A stretch of DNA of 64,000 nucleotides from Larimichthys crocea. Lineage: Eukaryota; Chordata; Actinopteri; Sciaenidae. The DNA is taken from NCBI RefSeq assembly GCF_000972845.2, contig NC_040022.1:13866919-13930918 (forward strand), given 5' to 3'. Shown here in pieces: positions 21,926 to 33,334 of the stretch (position 1 is the first letter of the stretch; every line of letters begins with the position of its first letter). The position numbers and the translations under genes are program-made. The notes under the pieces were generated by a model. The model worked only from the letters and a program-made list of their open reading frames with translations, was not told the origin of the DNA and ran no database searches.

Positions 21926-23906
21926 GTGAGTGAATGAATGTTTTTGCTCCACTGTAAAAAAAAAAAAAAGAAAAAAGCTGTTGATCCACTCATGCATGTA
22001 AGACACACTAAGCGAATCACAGCAGCTTTGTGCTGCAAAATCTGAGCTTTACAGCAGGTTTGTTGGCCCATTTGTTATAATCCATGTAATTCTCATTTTG
22101 TGCTGTTGGTCGGTGCTTCTGTGCCAACCATTAAAAGCCCTTTGAGTGAAATTAAGCAAATCAAATTTTGGCAAGACGTGCTGAATTAGGAAGGTGTGTG
22201 GCTGTTTTACATCATCAGCTCGGGTCAAAGATCCCATTACAGCATTTTAAACCTGTATTAATGCATACCAATTTGCTAATGGCCCTCTCTTTACCTCAGT
22301 GCTTGATCGGCTATTTGAATTTTTATTGTGTTTTGAGTTGTTTGGCTAAAAGAAGAAACGTGACCCCATTTAACCCGCTGTTTGAAATGTTGGTGCATGG
22401 AGGTGCCTCACAGTCTTTCTCACCAGGCTGACTGTCACATCTTTCCTCCGGTTGAAATTATTTTAATGGCTGAAGGTATTTTGCACTTTACGAAATTATG
22501 CCTCCATTTTCGTTAAGGACAGGGTTTTTTTTATCTCACTTTTTTGTTGCGCTCTGTTCAAACTTTGAAAATGCACCACAGCCATCACATCTTTTCTCAA
22601 ATAGCTTTAAATAATATAACAACACCTCCTGTCTGCCGGGTGCACAGCAGTGCTCATGTTTCTGAGTGTGAGTTGCTGAAAGCTGAAAGCATAATTTCCA
22701 TTAAAAGTGTCTTAAGTTGTTCTTTCTTTTTCCCTAAAAAACGTAATTTGACAAGGAGCTCCAAAAACATTGAGGGTTCAGGCTAATGATGCAGTAGAGA
22801 ATTAAATAAGAACTAAACATTGATCATGCAGTGGGCAAGATGGGTCAAACTTAAGAATGCAACAAATACAAAATTAAATACACGACATGGGATCATTATG
22901 TTAATACAGAGGTCCTTTTGGAATTGAACTTCCTGGAGGTTGACTGTTAAATTTTAATCTGTCCCGCTTGTGATGTCCATGCTGCACAGACAAGGAGCAT
23001 ATTCAATAGACAACATCCAGAAAAAAATTCCATCAACTCACTGACATGCAACAACTGCCCTGTTGGGACTTATTATTATGCTATTGATATATTTATTTTT
23101 TTGAACGTTCCGGTCGAGGGCAGGCATGCAATTGTGAATGGCTGCATGACACAAATTCTTTGTCTACAGCAGGATAAGCAGAAGAGGAAACTGGAACATG
23201 AATGTGTATTAGAAAAAAATCATCTTCTCTTTTTCAATATGACAAATTTTCTATGTCAGTTAATCGTTTAGTTTTCTTTCTTGTTTTGCGCAGAAAACAA
23301 CAATGAAACATAAGAAGCAATGTAGCAGCAAACAGAAAACATAACATGAGGTTTTAACTTTAATAGACAAATTGGGAATTAAAGGTCCAGTGTGTGTAGA
23401 TTTAGGGGGGCTCTATTTTATGGAATATAATGTACATAACTATGTCCACCATGTTGAACTGCCACATGTCTGCAACCTATGCAGTTCTAATTGTGAAAAC
23501 GAATTTTAGAATATCAGCTTTTGTTCAGATGTCTGGTGTTTCGAATCAGATATTTTAATTGTAAATTGAAATTGTGCAAACGTGAAATGTGAAACTTGTG
23601 TCGAGTGTCTTGAGTGACAGGTGCACACAGAGAAAAAAAAAAAATTATACATCTAAATATTAAAAGATGCACTCTGGTTACTATACACAGGACTTAGTAA
23701 TTGGACTTCTGAATGTCCCATTATAATATCTTAAATTATCATCAGTGTTGGAGTGTGTTGGTGTATCACCCTGTTGGCGTATACCCACTGAGGTACATTC
23801 TCCTGGGTGACAGTGTTAATATGTTCATGCAGTAACCTGCCTCAATGCTGTTAGGTCATTTAAGAGGCCCTGTGCAATCTATTAAATCTCGCTTCCCCTC
23901 TATTAG
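21926..23906. other. Intron 13
   Basis: A 2.0-kb intron between FN4 and FN5. It holds A-runs near 21957-21975 and a truncated fish repeat at 23381-23455. The segment 22020-22340 has a conserved-element-like texture. No exon is supported. Confidence 0.7.
23381..23455 (+). repeat. Truncated copy of the 10.7-kb fish repeat
   Basis: AAAGGTCCAGTGTGT, TAGATTTAGG, TATGGAATATAAT and CATAACTATGT match the first third of the element at 10718-10953. Likeness fades after about 23455. Confidence 0.6.
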
Positions 23907-24040
23907 ATCTGGATGTGCCGATGGATCTAACTGTAACGGCTTCTACAGACAACACTATAACCCTGGTATGGGGCGTGGTCCAGGGCCCCATTGACCATTA
24001 TAAGGTCACCTACACGTCCTCTTCTGGGTACACTACAGAG
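23907..24040 (+). CDS. tnr: tenascin-R exon 14: FN3 domain 5, first half
   Basis: A 134-nt exon, phase 1 in and phase 0 out; donor GTAAAT at 24041. It encodes DLDVPMDLTVTASTDNTITLVW..GPIDHYKVTYTSSSG, aligning with mammalian [37 protein letters not shown]. Confidence 0.97.
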
Positions 24041-24240
24041 GTAAATCATTGTACAGATAAACACTGAATGGTTAATAGGTACAACATAGCACACAAAAAT
24101 AGGCATGCTTGTGTATACCGTACACAGATGAACCCACACACATCCTTCCAAGCACAAACAAGGTCAATGCCCTTTTATCATGAAACAGTCTAGAGTCAAC
24201 TCCCATTGAATTTGTGCTTAGCTGTGACTAACCATTCCAG

Positions 24241-24370
24241 CTGACAGTGCCTAAAGATGTAACCACCACCACGCTGACGGACCTTGAGCCTGGGACTGAG
24301 TACACCATCACTGTAGCAGCAAGAAGAGGAAGGCAGCAGAGCACTGCAGCTACCATAGACGCCTTCACAG
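24241..24370 (+). CDS. tnr: tenascin-R exon 15: FN3 domain 5, second half
   Basis: A 130-nt exon, phase 0 in and phase 1 out; donor GTAGAG at 24371. It encodes [41 protein letters not shown], matching mammalian [34 protein letters not shown]. This is the last constant FN3 domain before the alternative FN6 exon. Confidence 0.97.
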
Positions 24371-27020
24371 GTAGAGAGAATAGTCACATTTTATAAAGTC
24401 AAACAAGTTAACAGTGTTACTTTTGTACAGCTTTATTGACCAACCATCCTCCCTTGTCTTTTTCTTTGCAACAGCTCGATATAAAGTTTTCTAGAGTATC
24501 AAGGTTGCGGTACAGCATCCGTTTAGTTCACTCAATTATCAGACAGAACGAAGATAAATCCACTCCTGAGTGTTTTCTCTGTTCAGATGAAGACACGAAA
24601 GATCAGGCTATTACCTCAGAAAGCTGAGCAGTTTTAACAACAGTGGTGTGTGATGAAGTTAAATGGTAAACGTAATGAACTAAAGTGTGGCAGCAGGTGA
24701 GTCACACCAAAGGAATATGGAGGACCTGAAAGACTTTGATAAAGCAATTAGTGGAAGTAAATTATTCAAGTCAGCTAATGAGCTTGTTACAAATGTTCCC
24801 TAATTGCTCGTCTGTTTCACATCTAAATGTATTTGTGTTTCTGTTTCTTCGGATTCCTTATCAACACCACATTCTCTCAGCTTTGCTCTCACACTTGACG
24901 CCGTCTGCTTGTGCAGCTCTTCTTCTTTCTTGGAGAATTTCAATCACAACAAAGTTTTCTTTTTTACAGTCTCTCATCAGTGCGTTGAACTACATGTCGG
25001 ATTGCCTGTCATTTTACCCAGCACAGTTGTTCTTTGTTATTTTTACACAAAGCCTGATTATCAGTTGTCACAAAGGATGGGGTCATAATGATGGGCATGT
25101 GCTTATCTGCTGTCCTTCTTTTTTTTTCACCGTTCTCATCAACATCATCATCATCATCTCTTTTCTTCTTCCCTGTGACCGCTGTGGCAGTTGTCACCAT
25201 CATAACCATGGTCATTATTACAGAGATCATCATCACATTCATCATCTTTTGTTATGTGTGGCTCCTTTAGTAACCGCTCTAACCATCTGGACAGGAGAGA
25301 CGAGAGAATGATTAAATGACAAATCAAGAGGAATCAGAGGAAAAAATAATTAATTACCTGTCATCTTCTCATCCACCGTTCACTTGGCCATATTGACAAC
25401 ATATGTCAGTCTGTGCTCAGGTGAACTCATCATGAAGGAAAAAAATCTGGTGAATAAAGTTTGATCCTGAACAATGATCAAATATAAATCACAGGCTGTC
25501 TCTGGAGCACATCTGTCCTTCAGTTTGTTTCTTTGCCACTGTATATGAACTCTGCAGTAGTTATCTGCAAACCTCATTATTTATTATTGCAGTCGTGCTG
25601 GTACACCACATTACTCAGAGTTCACCAGAGGATTGTCATTTACATACACATTTAATGGATTCCTTCATTTCATATGTATTCATATTCATTCCATTAGGAT
25701 GAAAGCACTTTATTTCTATCATCCTTACACTTATATAACATTATAGGGCTTGTTTGGGGCAATTGCACCTTTAGACTGAGATATCCTGATTTTTCATCCC
25801 TAGTAAAGGCCTCCAAAAATTTCCCATAATGCAATCAACAGCATATTTTCATTAGACCATCATGCCTAGTACATGTCCTTTTTATTATACAGCTTTTCTG
25901 TGGGCTGGCTAGCACTTCTCCTGACTATTAGACTGACCTTTACCTGTAAAAGTTCACCAACATCGTCTGTGCTATGAAATCCAGAAGTATCATTAGGACC
26001 TACAGAAGGTGACTCACCAAGTCAGTACTGTTCATTTATGCAGTGTTGTAATCACTTCCAACTCTGCAAAAGACCATCAGCATGGCCATCACATTACACT
26101 GGCACTAACTCCTTCATAGTTTAATCCATAATTAAACCAAAGCCATAGTCCATGTGGAGTTATGAACCACTATTGCTGCCATAAAGCAGTGTGTGTCTCC
26201 TCGTGTTATTTGTATCACGTCTTCCACCAGCTTCCAACCAAGCACACCGCGGTTATGAGGATACAAATTTCTGCTGGCTGCACAGTGAAGTAATACATGT
26301 TGAGAGTTGGTGAGGGAAATGCTCCGTAAAAGGTAACTATTCTCCAATAAAAGAGGAGAAAAACATAAATGCAGGTCAGTGTAAACAATGTGGGTTTCAA
26401 ATGGTGATTGATTATGAAGAAAACTCCATGGGATGCCTTTAATCTGGATGAATCAGGAAAGCAGAAGTCAATGTCACTGCTTCGTCCCTGCTATTTATAC
26501 ATCCACACATGCCTAATTAAATTCAAATCGCCTTGCATTTGTTGCTGTGTCAGCTGCTGCACTGGTTCATATTCATTATATCATCTTCTGTCCAGATCAT
26601 ACATTTTGACAACAGCATCTGCTGTCATCATCATTTCTCCATTTTCTTATTGTGAGCAGTCCCATCACATCTTCCTCTTTATGGTGGATAATCTCATTAG
26701 TTTCTCTTTTTTATGACCAATTAAATCATTACTTCCACATGATTGTGGCCTGCTCTGAGCCTCACCTTCCTCATCAAGATTACACCCAAGGCTAATTTTC
26801 TCAACTGTATTATAAACGATCTGTTGCACCATCCTGGACTGCTTCCATCCATCACTAAATTGCTTGTCTGTCATCTCCATAACAATGGCAGCTGTTTTTT
26901 TCTTTTCTTTTTTTCCATCACTCTTTCCTGCTTGTGGTCGGCTTTTTTTTTTTTTTTTTTTTTTTTTTTACCTGTCCTTGAAAACTCTCCGGTGACCTTT
27001 TCAACCCCCCGTTCCTCCAG
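24371..27020. other. Intron 15 (upstream of alternative FN6 exon)
   Basis: A 2.65-kb intron. It contains CAT/ATC-rich low complexity near 25140-25240 and T-rich stretches at 26896-26912 and 26943-26969 close to the FN6 acceptor. A block at about 26140-26340 has CpG-bearing phrases that may be an old repeat, not identified. The long ORF at 24736-25311 is low complexity and is not called. Confidence 0.75.
26943..26969. repeat. 27-nt T-run upstream of the FN6 acceptor
   Basis: An uninterrupted run of 27 T ending 51 nt before exon 16. A U-rich tract at this distance could serve as a binding site for U-rich-binding splicing factors. That role is inferred only. Confidence 0.95.
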
Positions 27021-27287
27021 GAATCAGGCCCGTAACCCACCTCTACTTGTCAGAGGTGACGTCAGACTCTGTGTCGGTGGCGTGGAGCGCCCCAGCACCA
27101 CCTGCTGACCTCTTCATCCTGAGCTACAGCTCTGCTGATGGAACAGACACCTCTAAGGTGACACTGGATGGCTCCAAGACACGGTCACTGGTCCAGGGGC
27201 TGCTGCCGTCCACTCCTTACACCATCAGTTTAATCACAATACAGGGGGATGTTACCTCTGAGCCCATTACAGCATCACTCACTACAG
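27021..27287 (+). CDS. tnr: tenascin-R exon 16: FN3 domain 6, complete single exon
   Basis: A 267-nt exon holding a whole FN3 domain, phase 1 on both sides; acceptor CGTTCCTCCAG, donor GTGAGC at 27288. It encodes GIRPVTHLYLSEVTSDSVSVAWSAP..PPADLFILSYS to GDVTSEPITASLTTG, aligning with mammalian [32 protein letters not shown]. In mammals the FN3 repeat at this place (called R1) is the alternatively spliced one, giving two TNR isoforms. The symmetric phase and single-exon form allow the same in this fish. Confidence 0.97.
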
Positions 27288-29874
27288 GTGAGCTGCTTGA
27301 TAACTCAGGGATGACAGATGAGGATACATAAACATGAGCAGCAGCTTTGTGTGAGACTTGTCTTAGTAGTTATGCATCGTTGCTTCATATTAGTGTTTGT
27401 GTATGCATGGTTGTTTCTGTACCAATGAATTTAGAATGATATCATGTTTAAAGCTGCAGCTAGTGATTATTTGCATATACATTACATTGATTAATTGTTT
27501 GGTCTATAAAGTGTCATAAAATTGTGAAAAATGTCCATCACAATCTCAGCAAATAATTTTTGGTAATGTTTAGCTTTAAGACAAAGTTAATAATTAATCA
27601 GTCAAAATAATTGGCTTTTTTTTTTGGTCAATCAGCCAACCAATTAAACTAATTGTTTCAGTTCATTTATGCATCTCGTTAAAAATTAAAGACAAAAAGA
27701 GGTTCGGAATAGGGACTAAAGAGTTTTGGGGGAAGAAAAGTGGGGAAATAGCAGCAAGTGCAAGGTAAAGAAATGGGAAGACTAAGTGATTTTAAATTAA
27801 ATATGCATTTGCAGAAGTGCTGTTTGAGCATTTAATTTGCACAGAATCACACCAGACTGATTTTTGTAATTAGAGATCTGCTTTGGAGTTTTTTGTTTTT
27901 TTTTTTCTTTCTGCCAGACTTAGAGCTTGTTTTATTCTTCTGTACTGTCAGGTAGCTGAGGTTTGCTACGTAGATGAAATCTGAGTCAGTGGCCTCTCTG
28001 TACAATGATCCAGTGTTATTTCATATTTATTCTAAACTCATACGCAATCCTAACATTGGGGGATATTTGAGAAACTGCTGACAAATTGTTCTCTAATAAA
28101 GACAAGGACAGAGAGGAGAAAAGTGAGGGAGGGGGAGGACAGATCAAATTGTAATATTTAGTATAAGAGAAGCAGTCTGCTCTATGCTTTGCACCGTCTT
28201 CTGATTTCTGTATAAGCAGTTGAATTGATTCTTTTTCGTTTCCATTTTTTTCTCCTCTGGCTTACTCATAGTTTATCTATCATTTCTCTCCATTTCTTAT
28301 TTTATTCAAATGTTGTCTGACAACACAGCAATGATCCCCTAGACTATTGTCTTTCTTTGTTAATGTATTACACAGTATTACTTATTCATTAATTGGCATA
28401 CTGTGCAAAAGAGCTCTCAGAAACATTTCTTATGATTACGAGTGCGTTGTTCACATCTCAGGAGACAGTGAATGAGTAGAGGGTAAGTATAATAACCTGC
28501 CTGAGAAAAAGACAATGGGAAAGACAGAAAAAGAAAAATCGTGTTCGTAGAAATGAGGACAAAAGGGAAATCATCAAAGGAGGGGGAAAAAAAAGAGAAC
28601 CGAAGACGAATGGAGAAAAGGCAAAAGTCAGCATTGAACAATAGAGATATTAACTTTGCATCAGTGTCAGAGACACCTGCATGCTGTCATCTGACTACTG
28701 TGCCAGTTTCACATAATACCCCGACAGCTTCCAGCACTCTTTACATTCACCCACACACAGATGAGCAGATTTTCGAGGGTGACACTGTACACTGACTCTG
28801 ACAGATGTACAGTATTTCTAGCACCTGTCTGTGGACTGTGGTAATTTTTAGTGTCCTGCTTGTGAGCTGCACTCTTGACTATCCTTGTATAATGAGGTGG
28901 GCTATTGCATTTGCCGCATGTGAAATTGCCAGTGTTTTAACCACAGTTACAGTCAGTGCTTTGGTTTATCAGGCTGATACTCACTCTGCCACCGTGGTCA
29001 GTTCAAGCGGTGCTTAATGTAGCACAGCCTGAGGGCCACATTCATTCATTAGCTTACACAGTGCAAATTGAATTGTGATCTTCCAGCTGGATAAAGTCAG
29101 ACATTTCTCTGATGGGACTATTCTATAACTGTTCACATTCAGAAGTTCATAGGGCTTCATAAGAAAATGCAAATTTGAGCCATTATTCTTTTGTCTACCT
29201 TTGCTGGAGCAAATATTATTAATAAGATACGCATACACGAATAATCGCAAGTTTTATAAATGATGCTACTGTATGTCATACAAGTGGAATTTAAATGAGT
29301 TCAAGGCAAGGAGTTATAAATTGCCCCCTCTGCTTGTGAATAATAGTCATTATTCTTTTCAAGGCATAAAAGAGTTGGTTTACAAGCATTTCCCCCATTG
29401 TCTACACCATGAGATGAAAGTGATCTCTTAATCTCCTCCTCTTTTTCTGTCTTTTTCATTCACACTCTAACTTTCTCTATCCTGCTTTTTTTTTCTGTAG
29501 TAGTTAAGGGCGTCATCAGTTTAATTGTGTGCTCACATTGTTTTTGCCATAACCTTTTCCTTGGAAGCTCGATAGTCTCAGGAGACAAATTGTCAGCAGG
29601 GGGGGAGTAAGCCCTAGTGGGTCTCAATGCTAATGCAACAAATTGTGTTCTTTTAGCTGGATGGAGCTAGATTTTGGAGTGAATATCTTTTGTTGGTTTT
29701 CATTTCACAAGTGTGCATTAAAGAATGCCTGTGCTTCAATAGACCAAGGCCATGTCTGTTTATGCAAATGTGATGAAGATCATCCTCATCTGAAACCTTC
29801 AGTCTCCCATGTTTTCCATTGTAAACTATCCTGATCTCGTGCTAACACTCTCTCACCGATCATCTCATTTCTAG
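27288..29874. other. Intron 16 (downstream of alternative FN6 exon)
   Basis: A 2.6-kb intron. It has TGCATG at 27404-27409, about 117 nt after the donor, plus T-runs near 27608 and 27896. A block at about 29285-29400 looks like a conserved element. No coding exon is supported. Confidence 0.7.
27404..27409 (+). promoter_or_regulatory. Candidate Rbfox splicing-enhancer motif TGCATG
   Basis: A perfect (U)GCAUG element lies 116 nt into the intron after the FN6 exon. Rbfox proteins are known to promote inclusion of upstream exons from such sites, mainly in neurons and muscle. A single 6-mer in a 200-nt search space arises by chance about 5% of the time, so this is suggestive only. Confidence 0.4.
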
Positions 29875-29994
29875 GCATGGACCCACCAAAAGAGATGACA
29901 GTGTCAGATGTGACAGAAGATGCAGTGACTATCTCTTGGATCAAACCATTGGCTCCCTTTGAATACTATAAGCTGTCCTACCAGTCAGCCAAAG
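29875..29994 (+). CDS. tnr: tenascin-R exon 17: FN3 domain 7, first half
   Basis: A 120-nt exon, phase 1 in and out; donor GTACAG at 29995. It encodes MDPPKEMTVSDVTEDAVTISW..PFEYYKLSYQSAK, aligning with mammalian [32 protein letters not shown]. Confidence 0.97.
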
Positions 29995-30366
29995 GTACAG
30001 CATTCTTTACATACTGTGATGTATTTAATTACGTTAAAATAACGTGGTATTTATTATAATAGGAGACTCAGACGCACTGCACTTTCATGTTACAGTTAAA
30101 TGAACTTGGCATTTGATGTTGCGGGTTTCTCTGATGTAAAGTATTTTGTAGCAGGGAACCTTGTTACGCAGCCTGCTATACCTAATTAATTGTAACATTT
30201 TATCAGTGAAGTTTAATTGAATTTTTAATTAAAATTCTGTATTGATTAAATATTTACTCTGTGATGCAAAACGCATATGAGTTGGCTCGTCAGTGTTGAC
30301 TGTACATGAAGAAATGTAAGATGACGGCAGCAGTTCTGATGTCTGATCTCCGATGTCCTCCTGCAG
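29995..30366. other. Intron 17
   Basis: A 372-nt AT-rich intron inside FN7 with no recognisable feature. The acceptor is GATGTCCTCCTGCAG at 30366. Confidence 0.85.
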
Positions 30367-30510
30367 GTCGAGTGGACAGCGTGGTGATTGACAGCGACGT
30401 GACCAACTACACCTTGTCCAGCCTTTTTCCTGCTACAGAATATGAGATCAGCCTCAACGCTGTCAGGGGGAGTCAGGAGAGCAAAGTGGTCAGCACCTCC
30501 GTCTTCACAG
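30367..30510 (+). CDS. tnr: tenascin-R exon 18: FN3 domain 7, second half
   Basis: A 144-nt exon, phase 1 in and out; donor GTAGGT at 30511. It encodes [38 protein letters not shown].., matching mammalian [38 protein letters not shown]. The 139-codon reverse-strand ORF across this exon is a shadow. Confidence 0.97.
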
Positions 30511-31644
30511 GTAGGTGTCGATAAGGGAACATTATTAGATAGAAGACAATACAATAGAAGATGAGAGGGCAGCCGTGCTACCAAAGAAACTCCACCTGGA
30601 CTAGGCTGATATGGCAGGGAGGGCGCGGGGGTGTATGTTTTATCACAAGTGTCCACCCACATCATTTTCAGTCAACATGGAAGCTTCAGTTAACTTTTAT
30701 GATAATTTTATGATAATGTCAATTTAAGGATTTTTTTTTTTGCTCTAAATCGATTCACAACAACCCGTGCAGCTGTGCAGCATGTGTCCATGTCATTCAC
30801 ACTTGTTTCTAACCATTTTTCTATTGCTATTTGTCATGAATGAACAAAATGTTGAACAAATCATAAATATGGATGATGATTTTAAAGGCTGGACTGGGCC
30901 TCATCGTAGAACAAAAGCTGAACACATGTTGCTTAGAAAAACGTACCCATGAAAGTAGATTTGCTTGGGAGGCTGCCTGCGTTTGTATTTTTTGGCTTAA
31001 TCGCTTGTTACAGGGTATTGCTGTGTTAGAGCCTATACTCATTGATATGAATGGGGTGGACAAAATAACAAAAACACAAGCCATAATTCCACCGCAGCAC
31101 AAACTGCAGCCTCCAAAATTATCATAAAGTTGAATCAATACCTCACTAAAACATTATAACCTCTATCAAGGTAAGATTATTATTTTTTTACAGGTCTGCT
31201 TTTTTGTTTGAAACTAAGTGTACAGTCTGTTTCCTGGCTAAACGCCGTGATCCACTTTCGTTGTGCTCTTGTCATGTTATGCTGTCGTACAAGTGCAAAT
31301 CGCACAGCATTAAAACCACATCCCTGAGATTCTTCACTTGAACTACAACTCGCTGATAAACGTCTTTCTGTGAGTGGGCGGCAGGGGGACAAAATGTTTG
31401 CCATGTAAAATGAATGAAGACTCTCTGCTACACTTTCAGAACAATTGTTCTTCCCACAACAATAACAGCTGCGCGTTGGAAGATGTGTGCTAAAAAGAAC
31501 TGCAGACTTACACACACACACACAGACGTGAGACAAAATCAGTACAAAACGGTACAGCTGACATCGCAGGAGGTGCAATCTTTGCTGTTGCAATAGATGA
31601 AACTGTCCACTCCGTGACCCAGTAATTGGTAACCTACTCCTAAC

Positions 31645-31880
31645 TCCATCTCGCTCTCCTCTGTCTCTCTGCTTCCCTCGCTTTCTTATCTCTTTATACT
31701 TCTGCTTCACCTTCATCCTTCTGTATCATTAGGCCTCTCTCTGCCTTTTTCTCTCGGTATCCTCCTCTATCCTCCATCTTTCTGCCCCCTCCCCATTTCC
31801 TCTCCGCTTCATCCTTTCTTTATTTAATCTCCTCTCTCTGTGTCTCTCTCCACCTATTTCTTTCCAATTTGTCATCTCAG
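31645..31880. repeat. Long polypyrimidine tract
   Basis: C/T-rich sequence on the + strand ending TTTGTCATCTCAG at 31880. It looks like a very strong splice acceptor, but no open frame or matching donor follows. Confidence 0.65.
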
Positions 31881-31957
31881 ATGGGAACTCTCAAACTCCC
31901 TTGCATTCAGACTCATAACTTAGCACTGAATCATAAGTTAGGAAACTTAAAATCTCA

Positions 31958-31961
<4 letters not shown>

Positions 31962-32001
<40 letters not shown>
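31962..32001. repeat. (CA)n microsatellite
   Basis: About 20 CA units. A (TG)n run starts 94 nt downstream, so the two could pair in RNA. Confidence 0.95.
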
Positions 32002-32006
<5 letters not shown>

Positions 32007-32094
32007 GTGAATATGGGACAGTGTTCTTCTCTGTGAAAGAATTCTACTAACCTAAGATTAACACACTCTCCCAGTTCTGTATGCATAATCTTCA

Positions 32095-32112
32095 GTGTGT
32101 GTGTGTGTGTGA
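32095..32112. repeat. (TG)n microsatellite
   Basis: Nine TG units followed by a GAGAGAGG purine stretch. Confidence 0.9.
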
Positions 32113-33291
32113 GAGAGGAAAAAAGCAATAGAGGTAAAAAGAGCACAGGATAGGAGAGAAAAGAGGAAAGCAAACGCTGTGTTTGCATGACAATGAGACC
32201 TGGAGAGCAGGAGAGGGCCAGGAATCCAGTGAGGGAAAAAAAAAAGAACCTAAAGAGTCTCTTTCTCTCACTTTCACTCTCTTTCTCATCTCTGTTCCCT
32301 TCAAATTCTTTATTATCCAGTCCCGTTTTTTAACAATCCCAGTGTACTTACAATGAGCAGAGCCGTTGGGGCTGTAATAGCCTGAAAAGAACATAACTCC
32401 AAAGTCAAGCTTGTTAGAAATGGTAAATAACATTTTCCTCACATCGCACAATGCCCAACCAGGGACATTTTAATGCCGCTTTCAACAACAATGCATAAAC
32501 AGGGGATTTGGAAGAGTAATCCTGCATTGCCTGGCCAAGTATGTAATGACTTGAATGAGGCTGCAATTGCGCTTATTTCACTTCCATAATCAATTATTGT
32601 CAGAGGATAAAAAAGCAGGGAGCCATATTTCATTTTGCCAACACAGCAAGCAGTGTTAATCTAAGATGAATTTGGGAGGGTTGACACTAAATGATCTCAT
32701 TTAATGGAGAGCGCTCATTAGGAAAGTGTCAGGACGCCTAGTAAAGTATCACTCTTCCAAAAACAGAAGTTCAGAGACAGAACATTAAAGTACTCCCTAC
32801 CTGTCTATTTTTTTCTACAAGCTATACCAAGAGAAGATAGATGAAACAGAGTACACCTCTATTAAACTGATGCTTTGTTAAAATATCCCAAAAAATGACA
32901 AATCATATTAAATATGAAAAAAAGATAGGACATGACAGGCAGTGGGGCTGGCAAAAGAAGAGATGCAAAAAACAGAGTCAGCAGATACAAAAAAGAGTAG
33001 ATTGCATGTTTTTTTTTTTCTTTTTCTTCTTCTCAAAGAACTGCAAGGCTTGTTAGGCTGGACTTCTACATGTGTAACTCGACATGTCTACTTAAGTGCT
33101 CCAAGAGACCGCTTACCTTCATATAAAAGTTGCAACACTGGTAATTTAAACTAAATGGTCTGTTATTTTTCAGTAACACAAAGGACAAAAGTAGTAGTTA
33201 CTAACAGCTCAAGAGCAAATGTGTCACTCACTGCCAGTAGCTAAACTGGTATTTCCTGAAAAAAAAAAGAAAACACTGAAAAAGTGATTAT

Positions 33292-33334
<43 letters not shown>
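33292..33334. repeat. (GATA)n microsatellite
   Basis: About ten GATA tetranucleotides in a row. Confidence 0.97.

Noticed and set aside
24736..25311. 191-codon + strand ORF, longest uninterrupted frame
   Set aside because: T/C-rich and CAT-repeat sequence gives a Leu/Ser/His-rich pseudo-protein; it does not start at an ATG in good context and has no family likeness.
30246..30665. 139-codon - strand ORF
   Set aside because: Antisense of FN7 exon 18 with no domain.
31180..31716. 178-codon - strand ORF
   Set aside because: Basic low-complexity start from the reverse of a pyrimidine tract and a (CA)n repeat in the middle; no recognisable domain.
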